Source of the DNA: an uncultured Eubacterium sp.
GTDB lineage: Bacteria > Bacillota > Clostridia > Lachnospirales > Lachnospiraceae
Reading direction: 5' to 3'
DNA length: 64,000 nt
Assembly (NCBI GenBank): GCA_910584795.1
Contig: CAJUBZ010000010.1
Span: forward strand, 23,553-87,552
Under the pieces are notes generated by a model. It ran no database searches. It was not told the DNA's origin and worked only from the letters and a program-made list of their open reading frames with translations. Shown here in pieces: positions 32,940 to 42,125 of this stretch; the stretch's first letter is position 1, and each line of letters starts with the position of its first letter. Position numbers and translations under genes: made by a program.

Positions 32940-34139
32940 ATGAGTAAAATATTAGAATTAATGGAAAAAAGGGCAAAAGCATGGGAGGCCGCAAAGAACT
33001 TTCTTGATTCAAGAAGGGGAAGTGCCGGCCTTCTTTCAGCAGAGGACACGCAGACCTATGACCGCATGGAAGCAGATGTGGTCAATCTCGGCAAGGAAAT
33101 CGAAAGACTGCAGAGACAGGCAGCAATTGATGATGAGTTAAATAAGGCCACATCAAAGCCGATTCTTGATAAGCCGGGAGCAGGAACCAGTGAAAACAAA
33201 ACCGGAAGGGCATCGGCAGAATACAAAAGAGAATTCTGGAATGCAATGAGAAAGAAAAATTATTATGACGTAAACAACAGTCTGTCAATCGGAGAAGATT
33301 CGGAAGGTGGTTATCTTGTACCTGACGAGTTTGAGAGAAAACTTGTTGAAGGACTTGAAGAAGAGAATTTTTTCAGGGGGCTTGCAACGGTCATCAAGAC
33401 ATCAAACGGGGACAGAAAAATTCCTGTTGTTACGGGTAAGGGTGAGGCAGCATGGATTGACGAAAATGCAAAGTATCCTGAAAGTGATGATACTTTCGGG
33501 CAGACCTCAATTTCAGCATATAAACTTGCCACAATGATTAAGGTATCAGATGAACTTTTAAATGACAGCGTATTTGATATTGAAGGATATATAGCAAAAG
33601 AATTCTCAAGAAGAATAGCAACAAAAGAAGAAGAGGCATTCTTTGTCGGAGATGGAAGCGGTAAACCTACAGGAATCTTTGATGAAAAAGGTGGCGGAGA
33701 GATTGGAGTAACATCAAGTGGAACAAACATTACATTTGATGATGTGATGGATCTATATTATTCCCTTCGTGCTCCATACAGAAACAAGGCAAAGTGGATT
33801 TTAAATGATTCCACCGTAAAAGCCTTAAGAAAGTTAAAGGACGGAAACGGAAATTATATCTGGCAGCCGTCCGTATCTGTCGGAACTCCTGACATGATTT
33901 TAAACAGACCATATCATACATCCATTTATGCACCGGAAGTAAAAAGTGGTAACACACCGCTTGCTTTCGGTGATTTTTCGTATTACTGGATTGCTGACAG
34001 GGATGGCAGAAGCTTCAAGAGATTAAACGAGCTTTATGCAACAAACGGACAGGTAGGATTCCTTGCATCCCAAAGGGTGGATGGAAAGCTGATTTTAAGC
34101 GAAGCGGTTAAACTTTTGTCCGTTAAGAAAGCATCATAG
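32940..34139 (+). CDS. major capsid protein (HK97 fold)
   Basis: A 399-residue protein. Residues about 1-110 are a coiled-coil delta or scaffold domain (KRAKAWEAAKNFLDSRRG and on, then EADVVNLGKEIERLQRQ), to be cut by the protease. The mature shell domain follows, with SEGGYLVPDEFERKLVEGL, TMIKVSDELLNDSVFDIEGY, FFVGDGSGKPTGIF and FGDFSYYWIADRDG, all standard for the family. It is 9 bases behind the protease gene with AGGAGG. Confidence 0.95.
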   Translation: MSKILELMEKRAKAWEAAKNFLDSRRGSAGLLSAEDTQTYDRMEADVVNLGKEIERLQRQAAIDDELNKATSKPILDKPGAGTSENKTGRASAEYKREFWNAMRKKNYYDVNNSLSIGEDSEGGYLVPDEFERKLVEGLEEENFFRGLATVIKTSNGDRKIPVVTGKGEAAWIDENAKYPESDDTFGQTSISAYKLATMIKVSDELLNDSVFDIEGYIAKEFSRRIATKEEEAFFVGDGSGKPTGIFDEKGGGEIGVTSSGTNITFDDVMDLYYSLRAPYRNKAKWILNDSTVKALRKLKDGNGNYIWQPSVSVGTPDMILNRPYHTSIYAPEVKSGNTPLAFGDFSYYWIADRDGRSFKRLNELYATNGQVGFLASQRVDGKLILSEAVKLLSVKKAS

Positions 34140-34151
34140 GAGGGATAAAGG

Positions 34152-34427
34152 ATGCTTGTAACTTTGGAAGAAACAAAACAGTATTTGAGAGTGGATTCGG
34201 CAGATGAGGATGAGTATATTTTAAGCCTCATTACGATGGCAGAAAATATGTGTATTGACATTACAAGAAGTGACATAAGCATCATGGAAGAAAATAAAGA
34301 ACTTATGAAAAATGCCGTTCTCTATGCAAGTGCGTATATGTATGAGCATAGGGAACAGGCTGATCATAAGGAGCTTACACAGACATTAAAATATCTTCTT
34401 TTTCAGGTGAGGAAGGAGGTATTTTAG
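34152..34427 (+). CDS. head-tail connector protein (HK97 gp6-like)
   Basis: A 91-residue helical protein beginning MLVTLEETKQYLRVDSADED, the usual start of the gp6/SPP1 gp15-like connector, then EYILSLITMAENMCIDI. It forms the ring below the portal. The stop overlaps the GTG start of the next gene by one base. Confidence 0.85.
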   Translation: MLVTLEETKQYLRVDSADEDEYILSLITMAENMCIDITRSDISIMEENKELMKNAVLYASAYMYEHREQADHKELTQTLKYLLFQVRKEVF

Positions 34428-34756
34428 TGATAAACGAAATGAGGGAGCGTATAACAATACAGAAACTTGAACTTGTGGTTGATGAAACAGGCAATCATAA
34501 AAATAAGTGGAAAGATTATTTTAAATGTTATGCCTATGTTAATAACTTGTCGGGAAAGGAATATTATCAGGCGGCACAGGTAAATGCACAGGATGAGATA
34601 TATTTTATTGTCAGATACTGCAGTGAATTAAAGGATATTGACTGCGAGCATTACAGAATTTTGTTCAGAAAAAATCAGTATAATATTACTTTTGTCGATA
34701 ATGTTATGTATAAAAATCAGACGATAAAGTTAAGAGCAGGAAAAGTTAAGAGGTGA
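34427..34756 (+). CDS. head closure / head-tail adaptor protein
   Basis: A 109-residue beta-barrel protein of the SPP1 gp16 type: MRERITIQKLELVVDETGNH, then KWKDYFKCYAYVNNLSGKEY and the barrel end. It starts with GTG at 34427, 7 bases after AAGGAGG, coupled to the connector gene. It plugs the portal after packaging. Confidence 0.8.
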   Translation: MINEMRERITIQKLELVVDETGNHKNKWKDYFKCYAYVNNLSGKEYYQAAQVNAQDEIYFIVRYCSELKDIDCEHYRILFRKNQYNITFVDNVMYKNQTIKLRAGKVKR

Positions 34757-34760
34757 TGGT

Positions 34761-35132
34761 ATGTCAAATATCAGTGTGGATGAACTTGCAGATGCAATAG
34801 AAGAAGGATTAAAGGATTACGGAAACGTTGCAACGGACGTGGTAAAGAAAAGTGTAAAAAGTGCAAGTGCTACTGTAAGAAAAGAAATATCAGCAAATGC
34901 ACCAAAGAATACTGGAGAGTATGCAAAAAGCTGGGCTGTAAAGAAAGTAAAAGAAACTGCTAATGCTCTGACGATGGTAGTCAGAAGTAAGAACAGATAT
35001 CAGATAGCACATCTTCTCGAACATGGTCATGCAAAAAGAAATGGTGGAAGGGTAAAAGCCATGCCACATATTAAGGAGGCAGAGAAAAAAGGGGAAGATG
35101 AACTTGTGAAGCTGATAAAGAAAGGGCTTTGA
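34761..35132 (+). CDS. HK97 gp10-like tail component
   Basis: A 123-residue protein with the family layout: ISVDELADAIEEGLKDYGNV, then KNTGEYAKSWAVKKV and YQIAHLLEHGHAKRNGGRV, then KAMPHIKEAEKKGEDEL. It is needed for tail completion or head-tail joining. The next gene starts at the base after its stop. Confidence 0.85.
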   Translation: MSNISVDELADAIEEGLKDYGNVATDVVKKSVKSASATVRKEISANAPKNTGEYAKSWAVKKVKETANALTMVVRSKNRYQIAHLLEHGHAKRNGGRVKAMPHIKEAEKKGEDELVKLIKKGL

Positions 35133-35450
35133 ATGGAACATAAAAAGGTAAAAGAGGTTATTGAAGAATTAGGAATCCCCCATGCTTATGACCATTTTGC
35201 AGAAGGAGAGTCACCGGAGCCACCGTTTGCTGTGTTTTATTACCCCAGGACTTCAAATTTTGCTGCTGATGGAATAGCGTATTTTAAGAAAAATGCATTA
35301 AATATAGAGGTTTACATGGATGAAAAAAATATGGAGCTTGAGGGAAAGATAGAGGCTGTGTTTGAAAGGCATGGTCTCTTTTTTGAAAAAACGGAAGTAT
35401 GGATTGAGTCGGAAAAACTGTATGAAATACTTTATGAAATGGAGGTTTAA
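35133..35450 (+). CDS. tail terminator-like protein
   Basis: A 105-residue protein (EEPPFAVFYY-like core: SPEPPFAVFYYPRTSNFAAD, then KKNALNIEVYMDEKNMELEG). Position between gp10-like and major tail protein and the segment before LEGKIEAVF match the small tail-terminator family that ends tail growth. Confidence 0.7.
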   Translation: MEHKKVKEVIEELGIPHAYDHFAEGESPEPPFAVFYYPRTSNFAADGIAYFKKNALNIEVYMDEKNMELEGKIEAVFERHGLFFEKTEVWIESEKLYEILYEMEV

Positions 35451-35455
35451 AATAA

Positions 35456-36028
35456 ATGAAAAATAAAGTTAAGTTTAATATATGCAATGTCCACTATGCA
35501 TTAATCAGTGTGGATGAAACCGGAGAGATAAGTTATGCTACGCCAAAACCATTACCCGGTGCAGTATCGCTTTCACTTGATCCAAATGGAGAACCTGAAA
35601 GTTTTTATGCTGACGGTGTGGAGTATTATGTTGTAAACAATAATATGGGATATGATGGGGATTTGGAAATCGCACTTATTCCTGAAGAATTTCTTGTGGA
35701 GATTTTAGGAGAGATAAAAGATGTAAACGAGGTGCTGATTGAAAACTCCAATGCAGAAGGAGCGCACTTTGCATTGATGTTTGAGTTTGACGGTGACGTA
35801 CATAAAATAAGACACGTTTTATACAGCTGTTCTGCAGCAAGACCAAAAGTAGAGTCAAAGACAAATGAAGAGTCAAAAGAAGTGCAGACGGAAACATTAA
35901 GCATTAAGGCAAGACCTCTTGCAAACGGATATGTCAAGGCAAAGACGGGAGATAAAACAGCGGAAGAGACATATAACAACTGGTACAAAAAAGTATATGA
36001 GCCGGTTGAGGAAACTACGGTAGAATAG
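35456..36028 (+). CDS. major tail tube protein
   Basis: A 190-residue protein of the phi13-like major tail family: VKFNICNVHYALISVDETGE, then ATPKPLPGAVSLSLDPNGEP, ESFYADGVEYYVVNNNMGYD and GDLEIALIPEEFLVEILGE. The C-terminal TKTGDKTAEETYNNWY-like end is typical. It forms the non-contractile tube, which supports siphophage morphology. Confidence 0.9.
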   Translation: MKNKVKFNICNVHYALISVDETGEISYATPKPLPGAVSLSLDPNGEPESFYADGVEYYVVNNNMGYDGDLEIALIPEEFLVEILGEIKDVNEVLIENSNAEGAHFALMFEFDGDVHKIRHVLYSCSAARPKVESKTNEESKEVQTETLSIKARPLANGYVKAKTGDKTAEETYNNWYKKVYEPVEETTVE

Positions 36029-36039
36029 GAAGGTGTAAT

Positions 36040-36417
36040 ATGAGTATAAGAAAGAAAATAGAAATAGATGAAACAAAGGTGGAATTTAAGGCTTCGGCAG
36101 CAATCCCAAGAATATACAGACTGAAATTTGGAAGAGATATCTATAAAGATTTAAGTCTGCTTGAAAAAGCGTTGTCGGACAGCAAAGAAGATGATTCCAC
36201 GCTTGATATGTTCAGCCTTGAACTTTTTGAAAACATCGCATTTATAATGGCTAAGCATGCCAATCCAGATATTGAGGATACACCGGAAGAGTGGCTTGAT
36301 AATTTTAACACGTTTTCAATTTATCAGATACTGCCGGAACTCATAGAATTATGGGGACTTAACACACAGACAGATATTGAGGCTAAAAAAAACTTCGCCC
36401 GACAGAGCGTGAAATGA
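36040..36417 (+). CDS. tail assembly chaperone, first frame (gpG-like)
   Basis: A 125-residue protein (EFKASAAIPRIYRLKFGRDI, then helical DLSLLEKALSD) between the tail tube and the tape measure. Near the end it carries the slippery heptamer A-AAA-AAC at 36387-36393, with GCT AAA AAA AAC in frame zero and a stop only 24 bases later. A -1 slip leads directly into the downstream frame to give a gpGT-type fusion. Confidence 0.85.
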   Translation: MSIRKKIEIDETKVEFKASAAIPRIYRLKFGRDIYKDLSLLEKALSDSKEDDSTLDMFSLELFENIAFIMAKHANPDIEDTPEEWLDNFNTFSIYQILPELIELWGLNTQTDIEAKKNFARQSVK

Positions 36418-36578
36418 CAACCCCTCTGTTCCTCCTAAGATGCGTACAACTTGGAATATCTATAGCAGATTTAGACCTGCTTTCCATAGGAATGATAAAT
36501 GATATGTATGTGGAAAGCAGGAATGATGATGCAGATTACAGGGAAGTGGCAACGCAGGAAGATTTTGACCGATTTTAA
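36414..36578 (+). CDS. tail assembly chaperone, -1 frameshift extension (gpT-like)
   Basis: The -1 frame entered at 36393 reads through LRPTERE into this segment, which also has its own ATG at 36414: MTTPLFLLRCVQLGISIADL, then DLLSIGMINDMYVESRN, ending EDFDRF. The segment after LLSIGM matches the small GT-type extension common in Firmicutes siphophages. There is no good ribbon of ribosome-binding bases before the ATG, so production by frameshift is the better model. Confidence 0.8.
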   Translation: MTTPLFLLRCVQLGISIADLDLLSIGMINDMYVESRNDDADYREVATQEDFDRF

Positions 36579-36579
36579 A

Positions 36580-36608
36580 TTGTGAATTTATATGCTTATT
36601 GTTATAAT
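36580..36608 (+). promoter_or_regulatory. promoter of the secreted cargo gene in the tail module
   Basis: TTGTGA at 36580-36585, a 17-bp spacer and a perfect TATAAT at 36603-36608, two bases after the chaperone stop. It gives the inserted gene independent expression in the lysogen. Confidence 0.75.
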
Positions 36609-36651
36609 AATCTTAAATATATTATTAAGAATACAAGGAGGCTAAAAAATA

Positions 36652-38454
36652 ATGGAAAGAGCAAACAAAAATTGGAAAAAGCAAGTGCTTATAGCGTTAT
36701 TGATAATGTTAGCTTTGGGTAGTGTTTTAGGAATAAGTGGTACAAGTGATTATGTTAAGGCAGCAGAAACAATTGATTTGTCAAACCTTCCTTCGTATCC
36801 AGTGGATGGACAATCATATTGGGTAATATTTAAAGAGGGATTTAGGAATGATAGAATTGAAATGACAACTTGTAATATTGAACTGAATTCAAATGCGGCA
36901 TATATTTGTTGGGATTCAAGTTTAGACATAAAAGGAGCTAGTGTTGTAGGAGAATATAATCAATACAAGCTAAATGATAATGGTGAATGGGAGAAAATTG
37001 GTTCATACAGTAGATTTACTGATTATGCTACAAATGTTATTGCTAGTAATTTAAATATATATAATTCTTCAGGGGATTTAATCATACCTAAGTCGAATTT
37101 ATACAAAACAAATGCTTTAAATGGAGAAAAAAATTATATTCTTAATTACGAGGGGAAAAATTATATTTCAAGTGCGTATAATGATTTTGCGAATAACAAT
37201 CAGTGGACTACATTAGAAGAAACAGTGATAAAATCGGGAAATTTTAATTGGATCAATGCAATTGTTTCATCTATTTCAGTAAATGATGGAAGTGCATTGG
37301 ATAATAATGCATGGAAAGAGTCAAATTTTTTTACAGATCCTAATAATAATTTGGCCATTTCAGCTATAGATGTTGGTGGAACAATTATATCTATGGTTAA
37401 TGGATTTGTAACTGGTGGAAGAGCAGGCATTACAGATATTAAGCTGCAATTACAGAGTAATGGTAGCAAAAATCGTATGCTACTTTTATATGGTAGCCCG
37501 ATTGAAACATACTATGCAGGAAAAACCTTGTGGCTTCATGATATTTTAACCAATGCACATTCTGGGGAAACTGTCTATTTTTTGCAAGCAAAAGAAGATG
37601 AAGATGCACTAATTAGGAAATGTTTTAAAGGTTTGAAAAATGACGGGAAATATAGTATGAAAATAACATTTTCAAATCAAAATGATTATTTGGATTGCCC
37701 ATACAAATATACTGTTATTATTGATGGGGATGGCAAAGTATATCAATATCCAATCTTACATAATGGAACAAAAATGGAAATATATCACAAAGGTGATGGC
37801 AAAAATATTACATATGAATTTGATGCAACACAATTAATTAACTCTGAGAAGATAGAAGTTGACGAACAGGTAGGAAAGGATATAATTGCATTCCTGAATA
37901 GCAAGTCATGGCAGGAAAAAGCTATTAATCAAACAATAAAAGTAAAAGAGACGTTTACAAAGAAATTAGGAGATGGCAAATTTTTATTAAATGCAAAAGC
38001 AAAGACTTCTATGACTTATAAGTCAAGTAATTCTAAAGTAGCATCAGTTGATAAAAAGGGAAAAGTTACTGTTAAAGCAATTGGCAGTGCAAAAATAACA
38101 ATCACAGCTGTAGGAACTAATAAGTATAAAAAGGCACAAAAACAGGTGATGATAACTGTAATTCCGAAGGGAACAAGTATTTCGATGCTGAAATCGTATA
38201 ATAAGAAAATACGTGTTAATTGGAAAAAGCATAAACAAGCAATATCTGGATATCAGGTTCAATGTAGTACAGATAAAAAATTTAAAAAGAGTTGTAAAAC
38301 AATAATAATAAAAGATAAAAATAGTATGAGTAAAATGGTTAAAAATCTTAAAAGCAAAAAGAAATACTATTTTAGAATTAGAGTGTACAAAACGGTTGAC
38401 AAAAAGAACTATTACTCTAATTGGTCTAGTGCAAAAAAGAAAAAAGCAAAATAG
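36652..38454 (+). CDS. secreted surface protein with Ig-like and FnIII-like modules (cargo)
   Basis: A 600-residue protein with a signal peptide (about 10-38; VLIALLIMLALGSVLGIS). The first 400 residues are not recognised. A BIG_2-like domain follows (KAKTSMTYKSSNSKVASVDK, then VTVKAIGSAKITITAVG), then a basic fibronectin-III-like module with CSTDKKFKKS and YYFRIRVYKTVDKKNYYSNW. The last module resembles the end of the 9611 protein. It has its own promoter, AAGGAGG and terminator and is inserted between tail chaperone and tape measure. Probably a lysogenic-conversion protein acting at the cell surface. Confidence 0.75.
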   Translation: MERANKNWKKQVLIALLIMLALGSVLGISGTSDYVKAAETIDLSNLPSYPVDGQSYWVIFKEGFRNDRIEMTTCNIELNSNAAYICWDSSLDIKGASVVGEYNQYKLNDNGEWEKIGSYSRFTDYATNVIASNLNIYNSSGDLIIPKSNLYKTNALNGEKNYILNYEGKNYISSAYNDFANNNQWTTLEETVIKSGNFNWINAIVSSISVNDGSALDNNAWKESNFFTDPNNNLAISAIDVGGTIISMVNGFVTGGRAGITDIKLQLQSNGSKNRMLLLYGSPIETYYAGKTLWLHDILTNAHSGETVYFLQAKEDEDALIRKCFKGLKNDGKYSMKITFSNQNDYLDCPYKYTVIIDGDGKVYQYPILHNGTKMEIYHKGDGKNITYEFDATQLINSEKIEVDEQVGKDIIAFLNSKSWQEKAINQTIKVKETFTKKLGDGKFLLNAKAKTSMTYKSSNSKVASVDKKGKVTVKAIGSAKITITAVGTNKYKKAQKQVMITVIPKGTSISMLKSYNKKIRVNWKKHKQAISGYQVQCSTDKKFKKSCKTIIIKDKNSMSKMVKNLKSKKKYYFRIRVYKTVDKKNYYSNWSSAKKKKAK

Positions 38455-38513
38455 GGTTTTATATAGAATTTTGGAATTGGGAAGATTGTGAAAATACATA
38501 ATAAATGACAAAA

Positions 38514-38546
38514 ACATCTATCAGAATAGTAGATGTTTTTTTTGTT
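38514..38546 (+). terminator. intrinsic terminator after the tail-module cargo gene
   Basis: ACATCTA pairs with TAGATGT across a 9-base loop, followed by eight T's. Confidence 0.8.
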
Positions 38547-38568
38547 GCCTGAAAAGGAGGTGGGAGAA

Positions 38569-41391
38569 GTGGCTGACAGGGTAAAGGGCATAACTGTTGA
38601 AATAGGTGGTGATACAACCAAATTGTCGAGTGCCCTGAAAGGTGTAAATTCAAGTATTAAATCCACGCAGACACAGTTAAAAGATGTAAATAAGTTGCTG
38701 AAACTTGATCCTAAAAACACGGAACTTCTCTCACAAAAGCAGAAACTTCTTTCTTCTGAAATAGAGGATACCAAGAAAAAACTGGATGCATTAAAACAGG
38801 CATCCGTTCAGGCAGATGAACAGCTGGCAAATGGAGAAATCAGTACAGAACAGTATGATGCCCTTCAAAGGGAAATTGCGGAAACGGAATCTAACCTTAA
38901 AAATCTTGAAAAGGAACTGGGAAGCACAAAGAAGAGTTTCGGCACGGTTATGGCTGATGCAGGAGCAAAAGTCACACAGTTCGGAAATAAGGTATCAGAT
39001 GCGGGTACGAAAATAACAAAAGGGGTAACAGTTCCCTTGATTGGTGTCGGCACTGCAGCGGTCAAATCGTTTAAAGAGGTGGATTCAGGATACGATACCA
39101 TTGTTAAGAAAACCGGAGCAACGGGAAAACAGCTTGATTCACTAAAAAAGAGTGCAGATAACGTGTTTGGTTCAATGCCGACTGATATGGATTCAGTGGG
39201 AGTCGCTGTCGGAGAAGTTAATACAAGATTTGGAGTCACGGGAAAGAAGCTGGAGAAAATGTCAGCTTCTTTTATTAAGTTTGCAGAAATTAATGATACG
39301 GATCTTAATACATCCATAGGCACCACAAATAAAATTATGGAGCAGTGGGGTGTAAAAACAAAAAATACAAACCAGTTGTTAGGACTTCTTACATCAAAAG
39401 CACAGGAAACAGGTATATCTGTGGATACTCTTATGTCATCCGTTCAAAAGAACGGAGCGACATTTAAGAGCATGGGGCTTAATCTTACACAGTCCATTAA
39501 CCTTCTTGCAAAGTTTGAACAAAACGGTGTAAATGCTGATACTGCAATAGCAGGTTTGAGAAAAGCATCTGTAAACTTTGCAAAGGACGGCAAATCAATG
39601 GATGCTGGACTTAAAGAGACAATGAAGTCAATCAAGGGGGCAAAAACGGAAACAGAGGCATTAAGTATTGCATCCGAGGTGTTTGGGACAAAAGGGGCAG
39701 CAGAAATGACCTCTGCCATAAGAGAAGGAAGAATATCCCTTGATGATTTGAAAGGTTCAATGAAGCAGTATGGAGATACTGTTGACAGCACTTATAGTGG
39801 CACAAAGGATGGTATTGATAACTTTAAAACAGCCATGAACAATGTAAAACTTGCAATGGGTGGTCTTGGTTCTGCAATATCAGAAGTGTTGGGGCCCATG
39901 TTGAGTTCACTGTCAGAAAAAATAAAAGGTCTTACAGGGTGGTTTAAAGGATTGAGTCCTGAAACCCAAAAGCTGATAGTAAAGATTGGAATGATAGTGG
40001 CAGCGATAGGTCCGGTGCTTGTTATCATAGGAAAAGTAATAAGCACCGTAGGAACGGTAATAACTGTTGTATCAAAAATACCACAGGTTATAACAGCAGT
40101 AAAAACAGCATTTGCGTTTCTTAATACGACAATGCTTGCAAATCCGATATTTTTAATCATAGCAGCAGTTACGGCACTCGTAGCTGCTTTTATTTATCTA
40201 TGGAATAACTGTGATGCTTTCAGAGAATTTTGGATAAATCTCTGGAACAAAATTAAAGAGATTGCAGTAAATGTATGGAATTCGATAAAGGCAACGTTTG
40301 AAACTGTATGGAATGCAATAAGCACGGCATTTACTACCATCTGGACAGCAATCTCAACAACCATATCTACTGTGTGGAATGGAATAAAATCATTCTTTTC
40401 CGGTATATGGGATGGCATAAAACTGATATTTACCTCGGTAATCAACGTAATTTATACATTTATAAAGACCAAATTCCAGCTTTATAAGACAGTTATAACA
40501 ACAGTTTTAAATGCGATAAAGACAGTTATCAGTACGGTATGGAATGCAATAAAAACAGCGGTAACAACGGTATTAAATGCAGTTAGGACTGTGATAAGCA
40601 CCGTATGGAAAGGAATCAAAACGACCATAACAACGGTTGTAAATGGGATTAAAACTGTAATTACAACCGTGTGGAATGGAATAAAGACGACCATAACAAC
40701 AGTTGTAAACGGAATAAAAACTACAATTAGCACCGTATGGAATACAATAAAATCTACAGTCAGCAGCGTAGTAAACAGCATTAAAACAAATGTGGGAAAT
40801 GTTTTTAATAATATCTGGACAGGTATAAAGAATACGATGGGAAATATCTTTACATCCATTAAAGACGGTTTTGAAAAAGCAGTAACATATATTACCGGAC
40901 TTCCAAAGAAAGCATTGCAGTGGGGAAAAGATATTATAGATGGTATTGTTAAGGGAATAAAGAGCTGTATAGGAAAGGTAAAAGATGCAGTTGAAGGAGT
41001 TGCTGATAAAATTAAGAGCTTCCTTCACTTTTCCGTTCCCGATGAAGGACCACTTACCGATTATGAGTCATGGATGCCTGACTTTATGAAGGGACTGGCT
41101 AATGGCATTAATAAAAGCAAGAAAGTGGTAACGGGTGCTGTCTCAAAACTTGCATCAGATATGTCTTTGGGAGATGTAAGTGTAAACGGATCTGTTATGA
41201 CAGGGAAGAATACACAGAATACAGAGTTGTCTGCTGTGGCAGAAATGATAATCAATGGAATATCAGAAAAGATAGCAGGTCACGGACACCCAATTTACAT
41301 GAATAAGGGTGTACTTGTCGGGGAATTGGCAGGAGGTATTGACAGGACATTAGGAAGAGAATGGTTTAAGGCAGAAAGAGGAATGAAGTAA
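38569..41391 (+). CDS. tail tape measure protein
   Basis: A 940-residue protein that sets tail length. GTG 38569 lies 8 bases after AAGGAGG; the longer frame would start inside the terminator. N-terminal coiled coil (SIKSTQTQLKDVNKLLKLDP and on), the family core around TVMADAGAKVTQFGNKVSDA and GISVDTLMSSVQKNGATF, two hydrophobic stretches (IVKIGMIVAAIGPVLVIIG and ANPIFLIIAAVTALVAAF), then about 200 residues of 11-residue repeats of the type NGIKTVITTVW (about 565-765) and a C-terminal domain with FSVPDEGPLTDYESWMPDF. Confidence 0.95.
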   Translation: MADRVKGITVEIGGDTTKLSSALKGVNSSIKSTQTQLKDVNKLLKLDPKNTELLSQKQKLLSSEIEDTKKKLDALKQASVQADEQLANGEISTEQYDALQREIAETESNLKNLEKELGSTKKSFGTVMADAGAKVTQFGNKVSDAGTKITKGVTVPLIGVGTAAVKSFKEVDSGYDTIVKKTGATGKQLDSLKKSADNVFGSMPTDMDSVGVAVGEVNTRFGVTGKKLEKMSASFIKFAEINDTDLNTSIGTTNKIMEQWGVKTKNTNQLLGLLTSKAQETGISVDTLMSSVQKNGATFKSMGLNLTQSINLLAKFEQNGVNADTAIAGLRKASVNFAKDGKSMDAGLKETMKSIKGAKTETEALSIASEVFGTKGAAEMTSAIREGRISLDDLKGSMKQYGDTVDSTYSGTKDGIDNFKTAMNNVKLAMGGLGSAISEVLGPMLSSLSEKIKGLTGWFKGLSPETQKLIVKIGMIVAAIGPVLVIIGKVISTVGTVITVVSKIPQVITAVKTAFAFLNTTMLANPIFLIIAAVTALVAAFIYLWNNCDAFREFWINLWNKIKEIAVNVWNSIKATFETVWNAISTAFTTIWTAISTTISTVWNGIKSFFSGIWDGIKLIFTSVINVIYTFIKTKFQLYKTVITTVLNAIKTVISTVWNAIKTAVTTVLNAVRTVISTVWKGIKTTITTVVNGIKTVITTVWNGIKTTITTVVNGIKTTISTVWNTIKSTVSSVVNSIKTNVGNVFNNIWTGIKNTMGNIFTSIKDGFEKAVTYITGLPKKALQWGKDIIDGIVKGIKSCIGKVKDAVEGVADKIKSFLHFSVPDEGPLTDYESWMPDFMKGLANGINKSKKVVTGAVSKLASDMSLGDVSVNGSVMTGKNTQNTELSAVAEMIINGISEKIAGHGHPIYMNKGVLVGELAGGIDRTLGREWFKAERGMK

Positions 41392-42125
41392 TGAAGTTAA
41401 GAGATGAAGGATTTGGTGCTTATATTAACGGTATTCATACATTTAAGGATTTGGGACTTGTAACAGGCAACAACGATGTAGTCAGGGAGGCTGAAGTAAT
41501 AACCAACTATGTGACTATTCCCGGTTCGAATAAAAGAATTGATTTAACGGAAAGTATAACGGGATATGTTCCTTATGAGAAAAGAGAACTTAAATTTGAG
41601 CTGGGAACAAAGACAGACAGAGTAAAATGGCCGATTCTTGTAAGGAAGATAAGCAACATATTTCATGGAAGAAAGGTAAAGGTCATATTGGATAGCGAGC
41701 CTGATTACTATTTTGAAGGAAGGGCAGAGGTCAAGGATACAGACAGAAGCACAAAGATTTGCACCATGTTAATGGAAATAGACTGTGAACCCTATAAGTA
41801 CGACAGGTTTTCCTCACTTGAAGATTGGGAATGGGATAGTTTTAACTTTGAAACCGGAGTTATAAGAGAGGATTATAAGGATATCAAAGTAGCCGGAAAT
41901 ACAATTCATAAGTTTATTGTGGGAAGTACAATGCCAGTTGCATTAAGGTGCATTGTATCAGGTATAGCAGGAATTTCAAATTTTGTTGTATGCAATGGGA
42001 AAGTCTACAGCCTTAAGGAGGGAGAGAACAGATTTCCTGATGTTTTAATAAGAGAAGAGGGAGTTCATCTTTACTTTACAGGAACATACACAGTAAGCAT
42101 TGATTACAGAGGAGGCAGTTTGTAG
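41391..42125 (+). CDS. distal tail protein (Dit)
   Basis: A 244-residue protein of the siphophage Dit family (TYIN-like start GFGAYINGIHTFKDLGLV, then PGSNKRIDLTESITGY and KRELKFELGTKTDRVKWPIL). It forms the hexameric hub connecting tube and baseplate. Coupled to the tape measure (shared base) and to the next gene. Confidence 0.85.
   Translation: MKLRDEGFGAYINGIHTFKDLGLVTGNNDVVREAEVITNYVTIPGSNKRIDLTESITGYVPYEKRELKFELGTKTDRVKWPILVRKISNIFHGRKVKVILDSEPDYYFEGRAEVKDTDRSTKICTMLMEIDCEPYKYDRFSSLEDWEWDSFNFETGVIREDYKDIKVAGNTIHKFIVGSTMPVALRCIVSGIAGISNFVVCNGKVYSLKEGENRFPDVLIREEGVHLYFTGTYTVSIDYRGGSL

Noticed and set aside
40260..40860. Apparent tandem DNA repeats, possible CRISPR-like array
   Set aside because: They are degenerate 33-bp units encoding the 11-residue repeats of the tape measure protein, in frame and without spacers.
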